The position numbers and the translations under genes are program-made. Shown one piece after another: positions 29,281 to 39,338 of a stretch of 43,465 nucleotides of DNA. The notes below the pieces were generated by a model, which ran no database searches, was not told where the DNA came from, and was given only the letters and a program-made list of their open reading frames with translations. Origin of the DNA: Chara braunii (lineage: Eukaryota; Streptophyta; Charophyceae; Charales; Characeae); the NCBI GenBank assembly GCA_003427395.1, contig BFEA01000646.1, forward strand, positions 218,535-261,999, read 5' to 3'. The first letter of the stretch is position 1. Every line of letters begins with the position of its first letter.

Positions 29281-29530
29281 CTATAGTTTCCTTGCACCTT
29301 TTTTTCCACTGAACGACTCATTTTATATGCCGGAGAAAGGAAGCCATTGAGTTGTACTTGACCATATGCATCGTTGTAAAGCACTCTCACCCATTTTCGA
29401 AAGTTTGGTCCCACTCCCATCTTCTCCATACATTGCTGCTGAAATTTCCAGTTAACTTGGTCATATGCCTTTTCGATTTGATTTAACGGTGGCCGCCAAT
29501 TCGATTTTTCAGACCAGAGTGTTGCAATGA
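29220..29530 (-). pseudogene. LINE reverse transcriptase palm fragment
   Basis: On the minus strand IEKAYDQVNWKFQQQ (about 29433-29477) matches RT motif A of plant L1-type LINEs (consensus L-D-F-x-K-A-Y-D-x-V-x-W), then KMGVGPNFRKWVRVLYNDAY and QVQLNGFLSPAYKMSRSV match the following block (gf-x2-f-x-W-v-x-l-Y ... v-x-v-N-G). The catalytic Asp expected four residues before AYD appears replaced (LNQIEKAYD). Similarity is lost just before the RGVRQG block. It is clearly inactive. Confidence 0.78.
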
Positions 29531-30900
29531 CCTTCCCAACACGGACTGAGACACACAGCTGATTTCTGAGTCTTTGTCAATGGAATGTACGCCTTGCTGA
29601 GTTTTCCTGGTTGTTGCTGAGTTTTCTAAGTGTGAGTGTGTGCGTGCTTGCTGGTCTTCATGCCTGTCTGAGTGCTTGTCGGTTTGAGTGTGTGTCTGAC
29701 CCGCCAGGGTACTTGTCCGTGTGGACGGCCCAAAGGGGCCGGTACTTACCTGTGGCCTTGCAGTGGGGAAAACACTCGAGTGGCGGGGAAGGAGGCTCGC
29801 GACACTTGAAGCAGCGGAAAAACACTCAAGTAGCAGGTAGGCCGGTACCGCACCAGGTAGAGGTAGATGTGCCGGATACTCGAGGCCAAGCAGAAGAAGA
29901 CAAAGTTTGCATTTTTAGAGGCCCGGCAGTTGCAGGCTAGGTCTAGGCAGGTACCAGTCCAACCAGTCTTAGTCGAGGGCCTGTACGGGCAATATCAGAG
30001 TCTGCAGTGATGTTTCCCTCCGAAAGGGAGGAGGTACCGGTTGCTGGGAGGCCGCACGGCCTAGGAAGTCACTCGCCAAGAGGCAAGCAGGCCGCTATAT
30101 CTCCAGGAGGAGCAAAGAGCTCTTCCTCATTGTCGGTGTGCAAGTTTGGCGACACACTGGTTGGAGCGCTGGCTGGAGCGACGCTAGCACAGAGATGCGC
30201 TGCTGGGGAAGGAGCAAGGACAGCAGGAGGAGGGAGGCAAGGACTAGGAAGGGGGAGCACCAGAGGTACTTGCCTGGCTATGGTGGTTGCCATCTTCATC
30301 AGCTTGGTGGGCGCTGCAGCAGGGAGGCCCCACTTGGGCTAGAGCTACACCAAGAAGCTTCGAGGCAGAGTCAGGCATAGCCTCGGCTGTGAAAGAGGGA
30401 GGAAGAAGGGTGGCCATGGCTATGGTGGACCTCATGCAATACCTGCAGTAGAAGAGGGATTCGGACATTGATTCTGGTTCAGCCATTCAACATTATTATT
30501 ATTGTTTGAAATAGAGGGGAGGAGATAAGGAGGAGGAGAGTGGTTGGCGAAGAAGAAGGGAGTTATCATTGGTCTGTGCTGGTGTACATCATCTTCTTCT
30601 TCTTTCTCTCTTCTTCTTCTGCTTCTTCTTCTTCTTCTTTCCCTCTCTCTCCTCTCTAATTCATTCATTCATTTCTTTTTGCAATTGGACGGCATTGTAC
30701 TGCCTCATGAATGTGTACTTCGAAATTGGCCAGCAACATAACAGTGTAGGATCTCATGATCAATGTTGCAGAGGATGAACTGTTTCCGAGCATTGTTTTC
30801 ACAGTGAATTTGCAAAGATGTGTTGAAGCCTGAGCCCTTCACTATTGGACAATGTATGGATACTCGTATGGTAGACTTTGTCACCCATTTGGAATTGGGA
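29531..30900. other. 5' flank of the NLR; no gene recognised
   Basis: GC-rich sequence with short ORFs at 29.6-30.4 kb, a CTT-rich pyrimidine tract at about 30593-30655, then AT-richer sequence to the NLR start. No TATA box stands out at a convincing distance. Confidence 0.4.
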
Positions 30901-30904
30901 GAAT

Positions 30905-30916
30905 TACATGCATGTA
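30905..30916. promoter_or_regulatory. palindrome containing an RY motif, upstream of the NLR
   Basis: TACATGCATGTA, a 12-bp palindrome containing the B3-domain RY element CATGCATG, lies about 140 bp before the preferred NLR start codon. A role is inferred only from position and motif. Confidence 0.25.
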
Positions 30917-31053
30917 GACGTTGTAGAGCTTGCATTTTTTATGGAGTGTGATGGGGTGATATCATCCCCATGCCAGTTGTCTTCGTGCTCATCCTTTCCC
31001 TTGTGTTTGCAATGAATCCAGGCTTCTCGCTGAACAGGCATCACACAATGACT

Positions 31054-34000
31054 ATGGCGTCGAACGTTGTTGATGCATTTCTGGGTGGAGCTGTAGGTCT
31101 TCTCCTGCAAAACTTTTTAGTGTTTGGGAATGCATGCATAGAGTTTGCGAAAGCTGCGTACCTGCATGAACAGCATCTTGCGGAAATTCAGTTTGAGATT
31201 GAAGCAACAAGGGGATCATTGATGGGTCTTCGAAGGCTACCTTACACAGCAGCTGACATTCATGTGCTGTTCATCAGAGTACATCGAATGCACGCACAGC
31301 TACATGATATTCAACAAATTTGTCAGTGGCATGGACGGTGGCAGGCAGTTCAGATGTACATACGACGCGGATATGCAGACAAGGAGATCATCAATCTGCA
31401 GAACCAACTTGAAGGCTTGAGGACTGTTGTAGACCGTTTGTTCGCAAGGGAGACTCATGGCATGGTGGGCAAGCTACATGAGAGGATCTTGTGGATGGGC
31501 AGAGCAATGACGGTGAGCGAAGACGACTCAAATGCCGTTGGATTCAATTTGTGTTCGGAGTATGCAAATGCAGGTGCCTCAAGGCTTCCCTTTCGCCGTA
31601 GTCTGAGCTGTACGAAACTGGGAGTTGGCAAAACATACTCGTTTGGTCAGATCAATGGTCATGATGAACTGAGCTTCAACAAGAGACTACTCTTTCACCG
31701 CAGCTGGAGCCATAGGATGGTGGGAATCGCCAATGAACTTGAAGGATCATCTAGTCAACAAAGTACACCCAGTTTGACAAATCACACTGATAAGCTTAGC
31801 TTCAAACCCATTTGCACTGACAATCCATTGTACGGATTCATTCGTAGGGATGTGAAGGCATTGGAGTATGCGCTGATTGGTCGAGGTCAACTTGCAGCAG
31901 TAAATCCTCCACCATCCCACTGTGGCCCCGAGATCCTGTGCATCCATGGCATGGCAGGTGTCGGCAAAACAACACTCGCAATCCAAATTCATGATAGCGA
32001 AGAGATGGCAAGGGAGTTTTCTGATGGTGTGTTTTTTGCATCTTGTGGGGAGCACAGACTGGGTGGGGAGCTGATGGAGGTGGTGAGGCAAAAAGTGGGC
32101 AAGTATAGGACTCATGCACATGGTTCAGCTCAAGAATGGCATAACAGTTCCATTTACAGCGAGGTGGAGAGAGAATGTGCGTTGAAAGGAGACATGAGAG
32201 GTAAGAGAATTCTGATCGTGATTGACGATGTTTGGAGGTGTGATCAAATTGAATGGATTGATACCGTGGTTCCGCAAAGCTGTAGCGTTGTCGTCACGAC
32301 CAGAAATTTGGATACCGTAACAATGCCAGCAATGACCCACCTTGTGGAACCCTTACCAGAGGGGGAGGCATTTAAATTATTTTGTCATTGTGCTTTCAGG
32401 GATGAGGTCCCACCTGCGGAGCTCGAGCACGAGGCCAGGAAAGTGTGCGAAAGATGCCGTGGATTGCCCTTAGCACTTTGGGTTGTGGGTTCAAACTTGT
32501 ACCCGAGGCGCCAAGAGCGCGAGTTCTGGAGGAGTTGGCTCAACTTCCTCCTCCAGGTGGGATCATCCAGCCCCAGCCACCGAAGTCATCCAGGGGCTGA
32601 CGAAAGCTACAGGCATGTGTTGAAGGTCATCCAGAAATCTATCACGGCTCTAGCAGATGTTAAACCTGATCTTTGCGACATGTCTCTGGACTTGGCAGGC
32701 TTTCCAGAAGACCACAAAATAGAGCGCAATTTGATGGAGACATTATGGTCCATCTATCCATCTGTGAGAAGCGTGGAAATTGCGAGGGAGAGGATGAACA
32801 CACTTATTAGATTGTCCCTGGTGGAACCCCATGGATCCAGTTGTGTGTGTTTGCACGACCTGATTCGTCAGGCTGCGATAGATATGATGCAGTCCGATAC
32901 GGTTGTGCCTGTCATCTTGGGGCAGCCCAGCAACTGTGTGGGACCACTAAAATGTGAAGCTGGGCCTGTGCAGCATGAACGATGGTTCATAAGCAGTGAT
33001 GAACTGGACAGTGTTCAAACCATCCCCTACTTAGGTTACTACACATACTCGAAAAAGCTGATGTGGATAACATCCAAGTCGATGCGGATCTGGCATATTC
33101 TCTCCTTACCCTCCCTACCAACCATGTTTCCTTGCCTTGAGAGCTTCTTTTGGTCTTGGCCCGAGGGTTTCCACTCTATGGTGAATGATAACAATGAGGG
33201 AGCCTCAAAATTCTCACTCTGCCAGCAGTTTTTGAAGAAAGTTGCTGCTAAGAGCCACCAACTGCGGATCATGGTCTTGTTGGACGTACCATCGTCGTGC
33301 TTGGTTTTCCCCGGCTTCCTATCATCGTTTCCAAATCTTCAAGCGTTGTGGTTACACCTTTTCGCTCATGGGAACTACTGCAGCTCAGACTCTAAGGCGG
33401 CGAGACTCTTCTCGTCCTCCATTGGAGAACTGCAGCACCTGCAGGTCCTTGTCATCCACGTTGCAGATGGCAGTGATGGAACACTGGCAATTGACCCAGC
33501 AGATATTGAAAAATTGACTAATCTGAGGGTTTTGCGAACAACAAATGTCAGTTACTTAACACAGGAACAGCAGTGTGAACAACGAGATGGATGCAAAATA
33601 CCGAGAAAGTGGCCCAAACGATGGCCTTTCATTCCTCTGAACTTTCGCTCAGAAATAGCAAGTTCCATTTTGCAATCGACCGAGGATTCTGAAAGGACTG
33701 ATGAGGGAGTTCTTTCGAAACTTCTCGCACCAAAACTAGAGGAACTCTGCATCGCCATTGACTCGGAGCCTGATGCCAACTGTAACAGTGAGGTCAGGGA
33801 TAGAGCAGTCCCATCGATTCTTGGACAACTGACAGGTTTACACTCCGTCGAATTGCATGGATTTCAATTGCTGCAGCGGGTTCCCGACGAGATCGGTTAC
33901 TTGGCAAAGCTTGCTAAGCTAGTCATCGATGGCTCACCTCTGGTGGCCCTTCCTTCCTCAATCGGCTGTCTTTCCTCTCTAACCTGGTTGGAGATCCGAT

Positions 34001-34512
34001 CGTCTAAACTTGAGTTGATCCCAGATGAGATTGGGAACCTTAAAAGGCTCATGCACCTTGCCATCACCTCTGCCAGATTAAGCACACTGCCGTCGACTGT
34101 TCAGGACCTTTTCCATCTGACTTGCTTTGACTTTTCCTGGTCCCTCGGTTGTGTTAGTCACATACCAGAGGGTCTTTGGGAATCTACAAATCTGCGCAAA
34201 CTTGACCTCTGTCATTCGGGCTTGGATAGCTTGCCTGCCAAAATAGGAGAGCTGGTCCTTCTAGAAGTGGTGAATCTCAGTTTCTGCAAGCAGCTTCGAA
34301 GTTTGCCTGCCGAGATTGGGAGATTGGTCAAGCTCCATTCCCTTGAGTTGGCATCGATGTCCTTAACACATTTGCCTGATTCCATCAGTAAACTGTTAAA
34401 TTTGACTTCCCTCGATGTAAGCAACTGTTCTCAACTTGCTGAGTTGCCTTCTGGGATCTCACACCTTGCAAAGTTGTGCAACTTAAATGTCGAGCACTGT
34501 CGAGGACTCTGA
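31054..34512 (+). CDS. NLR immune receptor (CC/RPW8-like-NB-ARC-LRR), ends at in-frame TGA
   Basis: A cytosolic NLR-type intracellular pathogen sensor. I prefer ATG 31054 (CTATGGCG, strong context, protein begins MASNVVDAFLGG) over the upstream in-frame ATG 30970, which has poor context and would add a hydrophobic leader. From 31054: residues 1-150 are a helical CC/RPW8-like region; the P-loop GMAGVGKTT is at 299-307; kinase-2 RILIVIDDVW ends near 394, its final Trp typical of non-TIR NLRs; RNBS-B VVVTTRN is near 412; GLPLAL is at 470-475; and an MHD-type LHD is at 600-602. LRRs begin near residue 770 and become regular L-P-x-x-I-x-x-L-x-x-L repeats from about 910. All nucleotide-binding motifs look intact and no intron is visible. 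The frame stops at TGA 34510-34512 within an LRR. The truncated product would keep a complete switch with about ten regular LRRs. Confidence 0.93.
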   Translation: MASNVVDAFLGGAVGLLLQNFLVFGNACIEFAKAAYLHEQHLAEIQFEIEATRGSLMGLRRLPYTAADIHVLFIRVHRMHAQLHDIQQICQWHGRWQAVQMYIRRGYADKEIINLQNQLEGLRTVVDRLFARETHGMVGKLHERILWMGRAMTVSEDDSNAVGFNLCSEYANAGASRLPFRRSLSCTKLGVGKTYSFGQINGHDELSFNKRLLFHRSWSHRMVGIANELEGSSSQQSTPSLTNHTDKLSFKPICTDNPLYGFIRRDVKALEYALIGRGQLAAVNPPPSHCGPEILCIHGMAGVGKTTLAIQIHDSEEMAREFSDGVFFASCGEHRLGGELMEVVRQKVGKYRTHAHGSAQEWHNSSIYSEVERECALKGDMRGKRILIVIDDVWRCDQIEWIDTVVPQSCSVVVTTRNLDTVTMPAMTHLVEPLPEGEAFKLFCHCAFRDEVPPAELEHEARKVCERCRGLPLALWVVGSNLYPRRQEREFWRSWLNFLLQVGSSSPSHRSHPGADESYRHVLKVIQKSITALADVKPDLCDMSLDLAGFPEDHKIERNLMETLWSIYPSVRSVEIARERMNTLIRLSLVEPHGSSCVCLHDLIRQAAIDMMQSDTVVPVILGQPSNCVGPLKCEAGPVQHERWFISSDELDSVQTIPYLGYYTYSKKLMWITSKSMRIWHILSLPSLPTMFPCLESFFWSWPEGFHSMVNDNNEGASKFSLCQQFLKKVAAKSHQLRIMVLLDVPSSCLVFPGFLSSFPNLQALWLHLFAHGNYCSSDSKAARLFSSSIGELQHLQVLVIHVADGSDGTLAIDPADIEKLTNLRVLRTTNVSYLTQEQQCEQRDGCKIPRKWPKRWPFIPLNFRSEIASSILQSTEDSERTDEGVLSKLLAPKLEELCIAIDSEPDANCNSEVRDRAVPSILGQLTGLHSVELHGFQLLQRVPDEIGYLAKLAKLVIDGSPLVALPSSIGCLSSLTWLEIRSSKLELIPDEIGNLKRLMHLAITSARLSTLPSTVQDLFHLTCFDFSWSLGCVSHIPEGLWESTNLRKLDLCHSGLDSLPAKIGELVLLEVVNLSFCKQLRSLPAEIGRLVKLHSLELASMSLTHLPDSISKLLNLTSLDVSNCSQLAELPSGISHLAKLCNLNVEHCRGL

Positions 34513-36003
34513 GCATTCACAGATGGCCTTTCAAGGCTTACTGGTTTGGTGGCACTTAAGCCAAGCGGCTGCTCTAACCTGGCAGCTCTACCGCCAGGAC
34601 TCGGCAACCTTACCGGTCTTCTGTGTATTGATCTGAGTCTCTCATCCATTACAGAGTTACCTTCATCGATCGGCAGTCTGCAGAATTTGACAGAGCTTGA
34701 TCTGTCCTCTTGTGTGAAGCTGCAGCACTTGCCCTCAGAGGTTTCAGACCTACAAGATCTGGTGATGCTAGATCTTCATGGATGTGTGGAACTGAGTACC
34801 TTTCCGGAGGGAATTATGCGTCTGACAAAGCTTGAAACCCTGGACTTACGCGGGTGTGAGAAAGCAAAACATTGCACCCCTATCGTCTTGGACCGGATTA
34901 GAAATCTGGCGAACCTTGAATGCTTGCGATTGACTGTGTGCTCTTTGAGAGAGCTGCCCTCATCCATCACTGAACTGACTAATTTATTTGAACTCAATCT
35001 GTCCTCCTCCACTGATCTTCATCAGCTACCAACATGTATTTCAAATCTGGGCAGACTGACATCCCTGCATCTTCAGGACTGTGTGAGTCTCATTGCTCTT
35101 CCAGAGAATATTGTGCAATTAATAAACCTGGAAGAACTCAATCTTAATGGGTGTCAGGAGCTCAAATCTTTGCCTGTAGAAATAGGAAACCTTACGAGAA
35201 TGCGATTGTTGGACCTGGACTTTTCTGGAATAACGAAGCTGCCATCTTCCATCACCCAGTTGAGTGGTTTGGGAACCCTAAATCTCTTTTGCTTCACTCA
35301 AAATGAGCAAAACCTCGTCGAACTGCCGAGAGGACTCTCAAGACTCGCGGCTCTGACATCACTGCAGCTCACTGGCTGTGCAAATCCAAGGGCTTTGATG
35401 GATGAAGCCGGAGAAATGACCAATCTGACCAGTTTGGTAGTGTTCAACGCCAAGCAGTTGGCTCGCTTACCTGCTAAAATAGGTAACATATCCGAACTCC
35501 GATTCCTTACATTGGCTGGTTCTGGTCTGTCGTCGTTGCCTGCTTCTATTGGAAGGTTGAAAAGGCTTGTGACATTGGACATGTCATCATCCGCAAGCCT
35601 TCTTCGGCTGCCTAAAGGGATTTCGGGGCGCAAAAGTCTCACCAGGTTAGATCTTCGGGACTGCAAAAAGTTGAGAGCACTGCCAAAGAGTATGACACAG
35701 CTGACTACTCTGCAGGAACTGGAACTCAGTGGATGCAGGCAGCTAAGTCACCTACCTGGACATATTGGCAATCTGTCAGGGCTTCTGTTTCTCAGTCTGC
35801 GCTCCTGTGGGCTAAGGGAGTTACCTGCCTCTATCACCCAGCTGCAGAGCCTAACTGAGCTTGATCTGTCGTCGTTGGCTGAGCTGCAGCATTTACCTGT
35901 AGGGTTATCAGAACTGAAAGGTCTGAAAACATTTAAGCTTCATGGCTGTGCAAACCTCGGTGAAGGGTCCGTGCCAAGCACTCTAACACACAGCAATTTT
36001 TGA
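34513..36003 (+). CDS. LRR continuation of the NLR beyond the in-frame stop
   Basis: The same reading frame continues after the TGA for 496 codons to TGA 36001-36003 without another stop. It encodes about 18 more 23-24-residue repeats of the form ELPSSIGSLQNLTELDLSSC, the plant-specific LRR class. The stop occupies the single variable position between CRGL and AFTDGL, where neighbouring repeats have R, K, Q, A or S, so no LRR residue is lost or shifted. ORF-finder starts inside it (TTG 34546) are not meaningful. It could be the second half of a pseudogene caused by one point change (for example CGA to TGA), the extension of a readthrough product, or an assembly error. Confidence 0.85.
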   Translation, partial: AFTDGLSRLTGLVALKPSGCSNLAALPPGLGNLTGLLCIDLSLSSITELPSSIGSLQNLTELDLSSCVKLQHLPSEVSDLQDLVMLDLHGCVELSTFPEGIMRLTKLETLDLRGCEKAKHCTPIVLDRIRNLANLECLRLTVCSLRELPSSITELTNLFELNLSSSTDLHQLPTCISNLGRLTSLHLQDCVSLIALPENIVQLINLEELNLNGCQELKSLPVEIGNLTRMRLLDLDFSGITKLPSSITQLSGLGTLNLFCFTQNEQNLVELPRGLSRLAALTSLQLTGCANPRALMDEAGEMTNLTSLVVFNAKQLARLPAKIGNISELRFLTLAGSGLSSLPASIGRLKRLVTLDMSSSASLLRLPKGISGRKSLTRLDLRDCKKLRALPKSMTQLTTLQELELSGCRQLSHLPGHIGNLSGLLFLSLRSCGLRELPASITQLQSLTELDLSSLAELQHLPVGLSELKGLKTFKLHGCANLGEGSVPSTLTHSNF

Positions 36004-37000
36004 AAATTCTGCAAAACTGAAACAACCAGCTGAGTAAATAAGGATAAGGCAGATAAGTTGTCAATTATTGTGCAAGTTACTAAGTTGTAAATTTTTAGTG
36101 AATTATAATTTGTGAGGCCTCATGACGTGTTTTTTTTAGCTCATCTGAGATTCTGTAAAGAAATGCTTTCACAAAGCCGTGCAGCATTGGCCTGGAGCTT
36201 TGATTAAGGGGACCCTTCTGCAGATATTTGGTGTGGGTAAATGTGGAACTCAGTGTGCACTCTGGACTGAATGCAGCTCTTACTAACTCTGGGTAAGAGC
36301 TGAACTAAGTCTGAGCTCTGGACTGGATCCAGCCTTTACTCACCCTGGGTAAATGGGTAAAGGATGAACTTATTATGGACGCAGTCCCTCATCCTTATTA
36401 TGGACGCAGTCTTACTCCACAAAAGTTCGCCAAACCTAGTCTGCCTTGAACTGCTCCAACTTCCAGTTTCCAAGGTTCCTTTTCTTTTTTTCAGACAGAA
36501 GACGGGGTATCCCATACTCTTTTTTTTCTTTTTTCTTTCTTAAATAGGTCCTTATGTTTGTGGCTCTTCGTCCATGATGCTCGAGAGAGTTGGTACGGTT
36601 CCTTTCCACCGGCACGTTGACCCACCCAACGCTGCCTTCTGTCTAGGCCGAAGGAACCCTGAGCATCATTGATTGCTCCCAGGGGGTAGGATTGCCTGTC
36701 AGATAACCGTTTGTCTCTGTGCCACGAGGGCTAACCAAAAGCTACAGAAGGGCTGCGCTATGGCTGCATAGTGGAGTGACTATCAGCTGGAGGCAAGATC
36801 TACATACTCCATCAAACTTTCCGCTGTCTTCAATGTGGGATTGACATTGTATGTCTTCCAGGTTGCCCGATGCCGTTCATCATAGGCCCCTCCCATTTCT
36901 TCCACCTCAATGAACCATCATCTATCCTTCTGATTTTGCCCCGCAGCAGCCAACCTCTGTGGAAAACGTTCTTCCTGGTTATGTGTTTATCTGGCTTTAT
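36004..37000. other. 3' flank of the NLR and unassigned sequence
   Basis: An AT-rich 3' untranslated-like stretch lies at 36010-36110 without a canonical AATAAA. A 27-bp duplication (TTATTATGGACGCAGTC) occurs near 36370 and 36397, and related CTGGGTAA/CTCTGGACTG words repeat at 36230-36360. The remainder is unassigned up to the LTR. Confidence 0.5.
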
Positions 37001-38096
37001 TGCAATAACTCAGCTCAAATCTGCACTAGTCGAGGGTGTAGGTCGTCACTTTTGGTCAAAGGCCTGTTACAAGGGTCAAAAGTCACGCCCTAAGTCCCGG
37101 TAACGCCTGGACCAATGCCTGAAGCCAAGGGGTACCCAGGGCAAGGTCGAAACCGGCCTCCAGAGGCCCTACGTGCAACAATTGACCCTGGGAAAGTCAT
37201 CGGTCAACCCCAGCTTGGGAATCCAGCCCCCGAAGTCAAAGTCAACCCGCTGGCCAGCCTTGGCCATAGATTGGATGCACATCATTGGTTGTCTGCAGGT
37301 ATCCAGAAGAATCCGCTCCAAGTGGGACATGTGGGAATCTGCAATTGTACGACATCCAGGCCATTGGCTGTGAGAGATCTGGGCGGTAGCACCCAGGCGA
37401 CCAGTGGTCAACGCGAGTCAACTCTACAAGTTGACCCATCCCCTGCTGCCGGGCATTCAGTCGGGTGCGTTCTGCTTCACGCTGGATTGATGCAAGTGCA
37501 ACGGCGCGAGACTGCGGAAGCCTTATGCTGGTGCCATCTTCTGTGCGTGGGCGCCAGCCGTGAGGGCATTACGCTGACGTGGCCATAGACACATTGATTG
37601 CGGCACTGACTGGAGTGAGGGCGAGGAGGAGGAGGATCTGGACTGTGAGAATGGTATGAAGGAGAAGGAGAAGATTACCTGGATGTACCTGCGACGACGC
37701 GTGTGCTTTGCTGATTGTCTTCAAGGAGGAGATATGTGCCATCCTCCTCAGCTACTGCTGACGTGGCAGGAGGATGGGTGCCCTGCTGCGACCTGCTCGT
37801 TGTATATGTCAGAGATGGTCAGGGAAGAACTGTACTGCTGACGTGGCGATATGGGGAGGAATGCCCGAGGAGGAAGAGGGATCAAGTGGGGTCCTGCTTC
37901 ATTGTGGGAACTCTCCTCATCCTCCTCTCTGTCTCATCTCCCCCTCTCCTCGTTCTCTTCTCTAGCATTGAGACATTTGGAGACTACATGTGTGACGAGT
38001 ACGGTTTCATGAACGATTTTGGAGACATTGATGTCATGCGGTGATAGACTTGTATCTTGACTTTTGTGAGCTTCTCATCTGACTAGGTACATTGCA
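37001..38096 (+). mobile_element. 5' LTR of a decayed Ty3/gypsy-type retrotransposon
   Basis: The LTR starts TGCAATAAC and ends ATTGCA, so the first and last six bases are inverted (TGCAAT ... ATTGCA). Three bases later a perfect primer-binding site follows. The 1,096-bp length is normal. It is diverged but co-linear with the solo LTR at 4325-5598. Three TGACGTGG motifs lie inside. The base pentamer before it is TTTAT; no 3' LTR is present in the window, so the TSD cannot be tested. Confidence 0.85.
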
Positions 38097-38515
38097 ATTT
38101 GGTATCAGAGCGATATCTTCCTTAACTCGCTATCTGCTGATCGCGGAAGAACGCGCACGCTTGCCTTGAAATCGCGCATTGGTTTCCATTCCACGCAGAG
38201 GTCAGGTTCGCGCGCTAGGTTTGATTCACGCGACCAAGACTGCGATGATGATGATGATGATGTGGACGCAAACCTTCTGGCTTGTAGATGCTGACGTGGA
38301 AGGCAGGAAGCAGCTGACATGGAAGGTGGGAAGCAGCTGACGTGGACGACATTGGCACTGGCGGAGGCTTGCTGACGTGGCATGCTATCCAGCAATATCG
38401 TAGTACCTGCCTTTGGAGGTGTACCTTGCTGACGTGGCCGTTGCCTATTGAAGTGGCAGCGCGCTGAGGTGCTGACGTGGCACATTCCAACGACAAAGAA
38501 CATCGGATGACGTGG
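37575..38515 (+). promoter_or_regulatory. array of nine TGACGTGG motifs in LTR and leader
   Basis: Exact TGACGTGG occurs at 37575, 37759, 37839, 38292, 38338, 38373, 38430, 38473 and 38508 (start positions), with a TGACATGG variant at 38315. Most are preceded by GC or C (GCTGACGTGG). TGACG is the core bound by plant TGA bZIP factors and ACGTG is the G-box core. They straddle the LTR end and primer-binding site, so they fit a 5' regulatory or leader repeat. Function is inferred. Confidence 0.6.
38100..38111 (+). other. retrotransposon primer-binding site (initiator Met tRNA)
   Basis: TGGTATCAGAGC is the standard plant LTR-retrotransposon sequence complementary to the 3' end of initiator methionine tRNA. 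It lies three bases after the LTR end, which fixes both the LTR boundary and the plus-strand orientation. Confidence 0.93.
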
Positions 38516-39338
38516 CATTTCCCAAGCAGCAGAAGATCCAGGTCGATGCGGCACATTCATCAACATTCCAGTGAGCACATACGGGTTGAGCTGTACTTCG
38601 CCGCTTACGTATTTCTGGTGCAACATCGTTGATACAGCCTAGTTGGCCATCGACGCTGAAGTGGCGTTTGTCTCGCTAACTTGACACTTGTCTTGCTGAC
38701 TTGTCAACGAGGCTTTGTTGGAGTAGGACACATGGCAGTCCTCACGCGGCATACTGCCAGGCCAAAGAAAGATTGGTGCGGACAACACCTTGCATGTGCG
38801 TGGCCGGATGAGAGGTACAACACTATGCTGTAGTGCCAAGCGCCAGGGCATGTGTCAAGTCACACAACTATCTACGAGAAGACATCGGAGGAGAACAACT
38901 AACACTTGTTTGTTGATGTGTTGCTGATTGATCGATTGTAGTTACCTGTCGTCGGCTGTCTTGTGGATGGTTGCGGACTCACTATTGTTGTGTTTGTCTT
39001 GATCTCATTGGCCGGGCTGCGGAACCTCCATAGATCTTAGGAGATTATCATCAGATAGGATATCAGTAGATAACGCATATAGAAAATAGTGAAATTCCAA
39101 TCCTGTAATTAATTCATTAGTTCTTTGCTTCTTGCCGTGGAACTGAAAATTCGTTCGTAGTGAGGCCGTGGAATTTCCAATCGTCTTTTTAAGTTTATTG
39201 TGGGGCATTCTCACTGGGGAAGATGGCTTACTTGTGGAACTGCTTGCTTGGATCCGTCTTGACGAGGTTGATTCCCCTATTCTTCTTTCTCATCTCTGTC
39301 ACCTTCTTCGCTGATCAAGAAGAAGAAGACAAACGACA
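38112..39338 (+). other. retrotransposon untranslated leader
   Basis: This 1.2-kb region between the primer-binding site and gag has no supported ORF. A minus-strand ORF of 173 codons (38105-38626) overlaps the TGACGTGG array and is judged spurious. Confidence 0.55.

Noticed and set aside
31620-31655. A second P-loop-like word in the NLR (GVGKTYSF, near residue 190)
   Set aside because: It lacks surrounding NB-ARC sequence, and the real P-loop with all downstream motifs is at residue 299.
38105-38626. 173-codon minus-strand ORF opposite the retrotransposon leader
   Set aside because: It is antisense to the primer-binding site and TGACGTGG array, with no domain and a His/Ser run from an ATG microsatellite.
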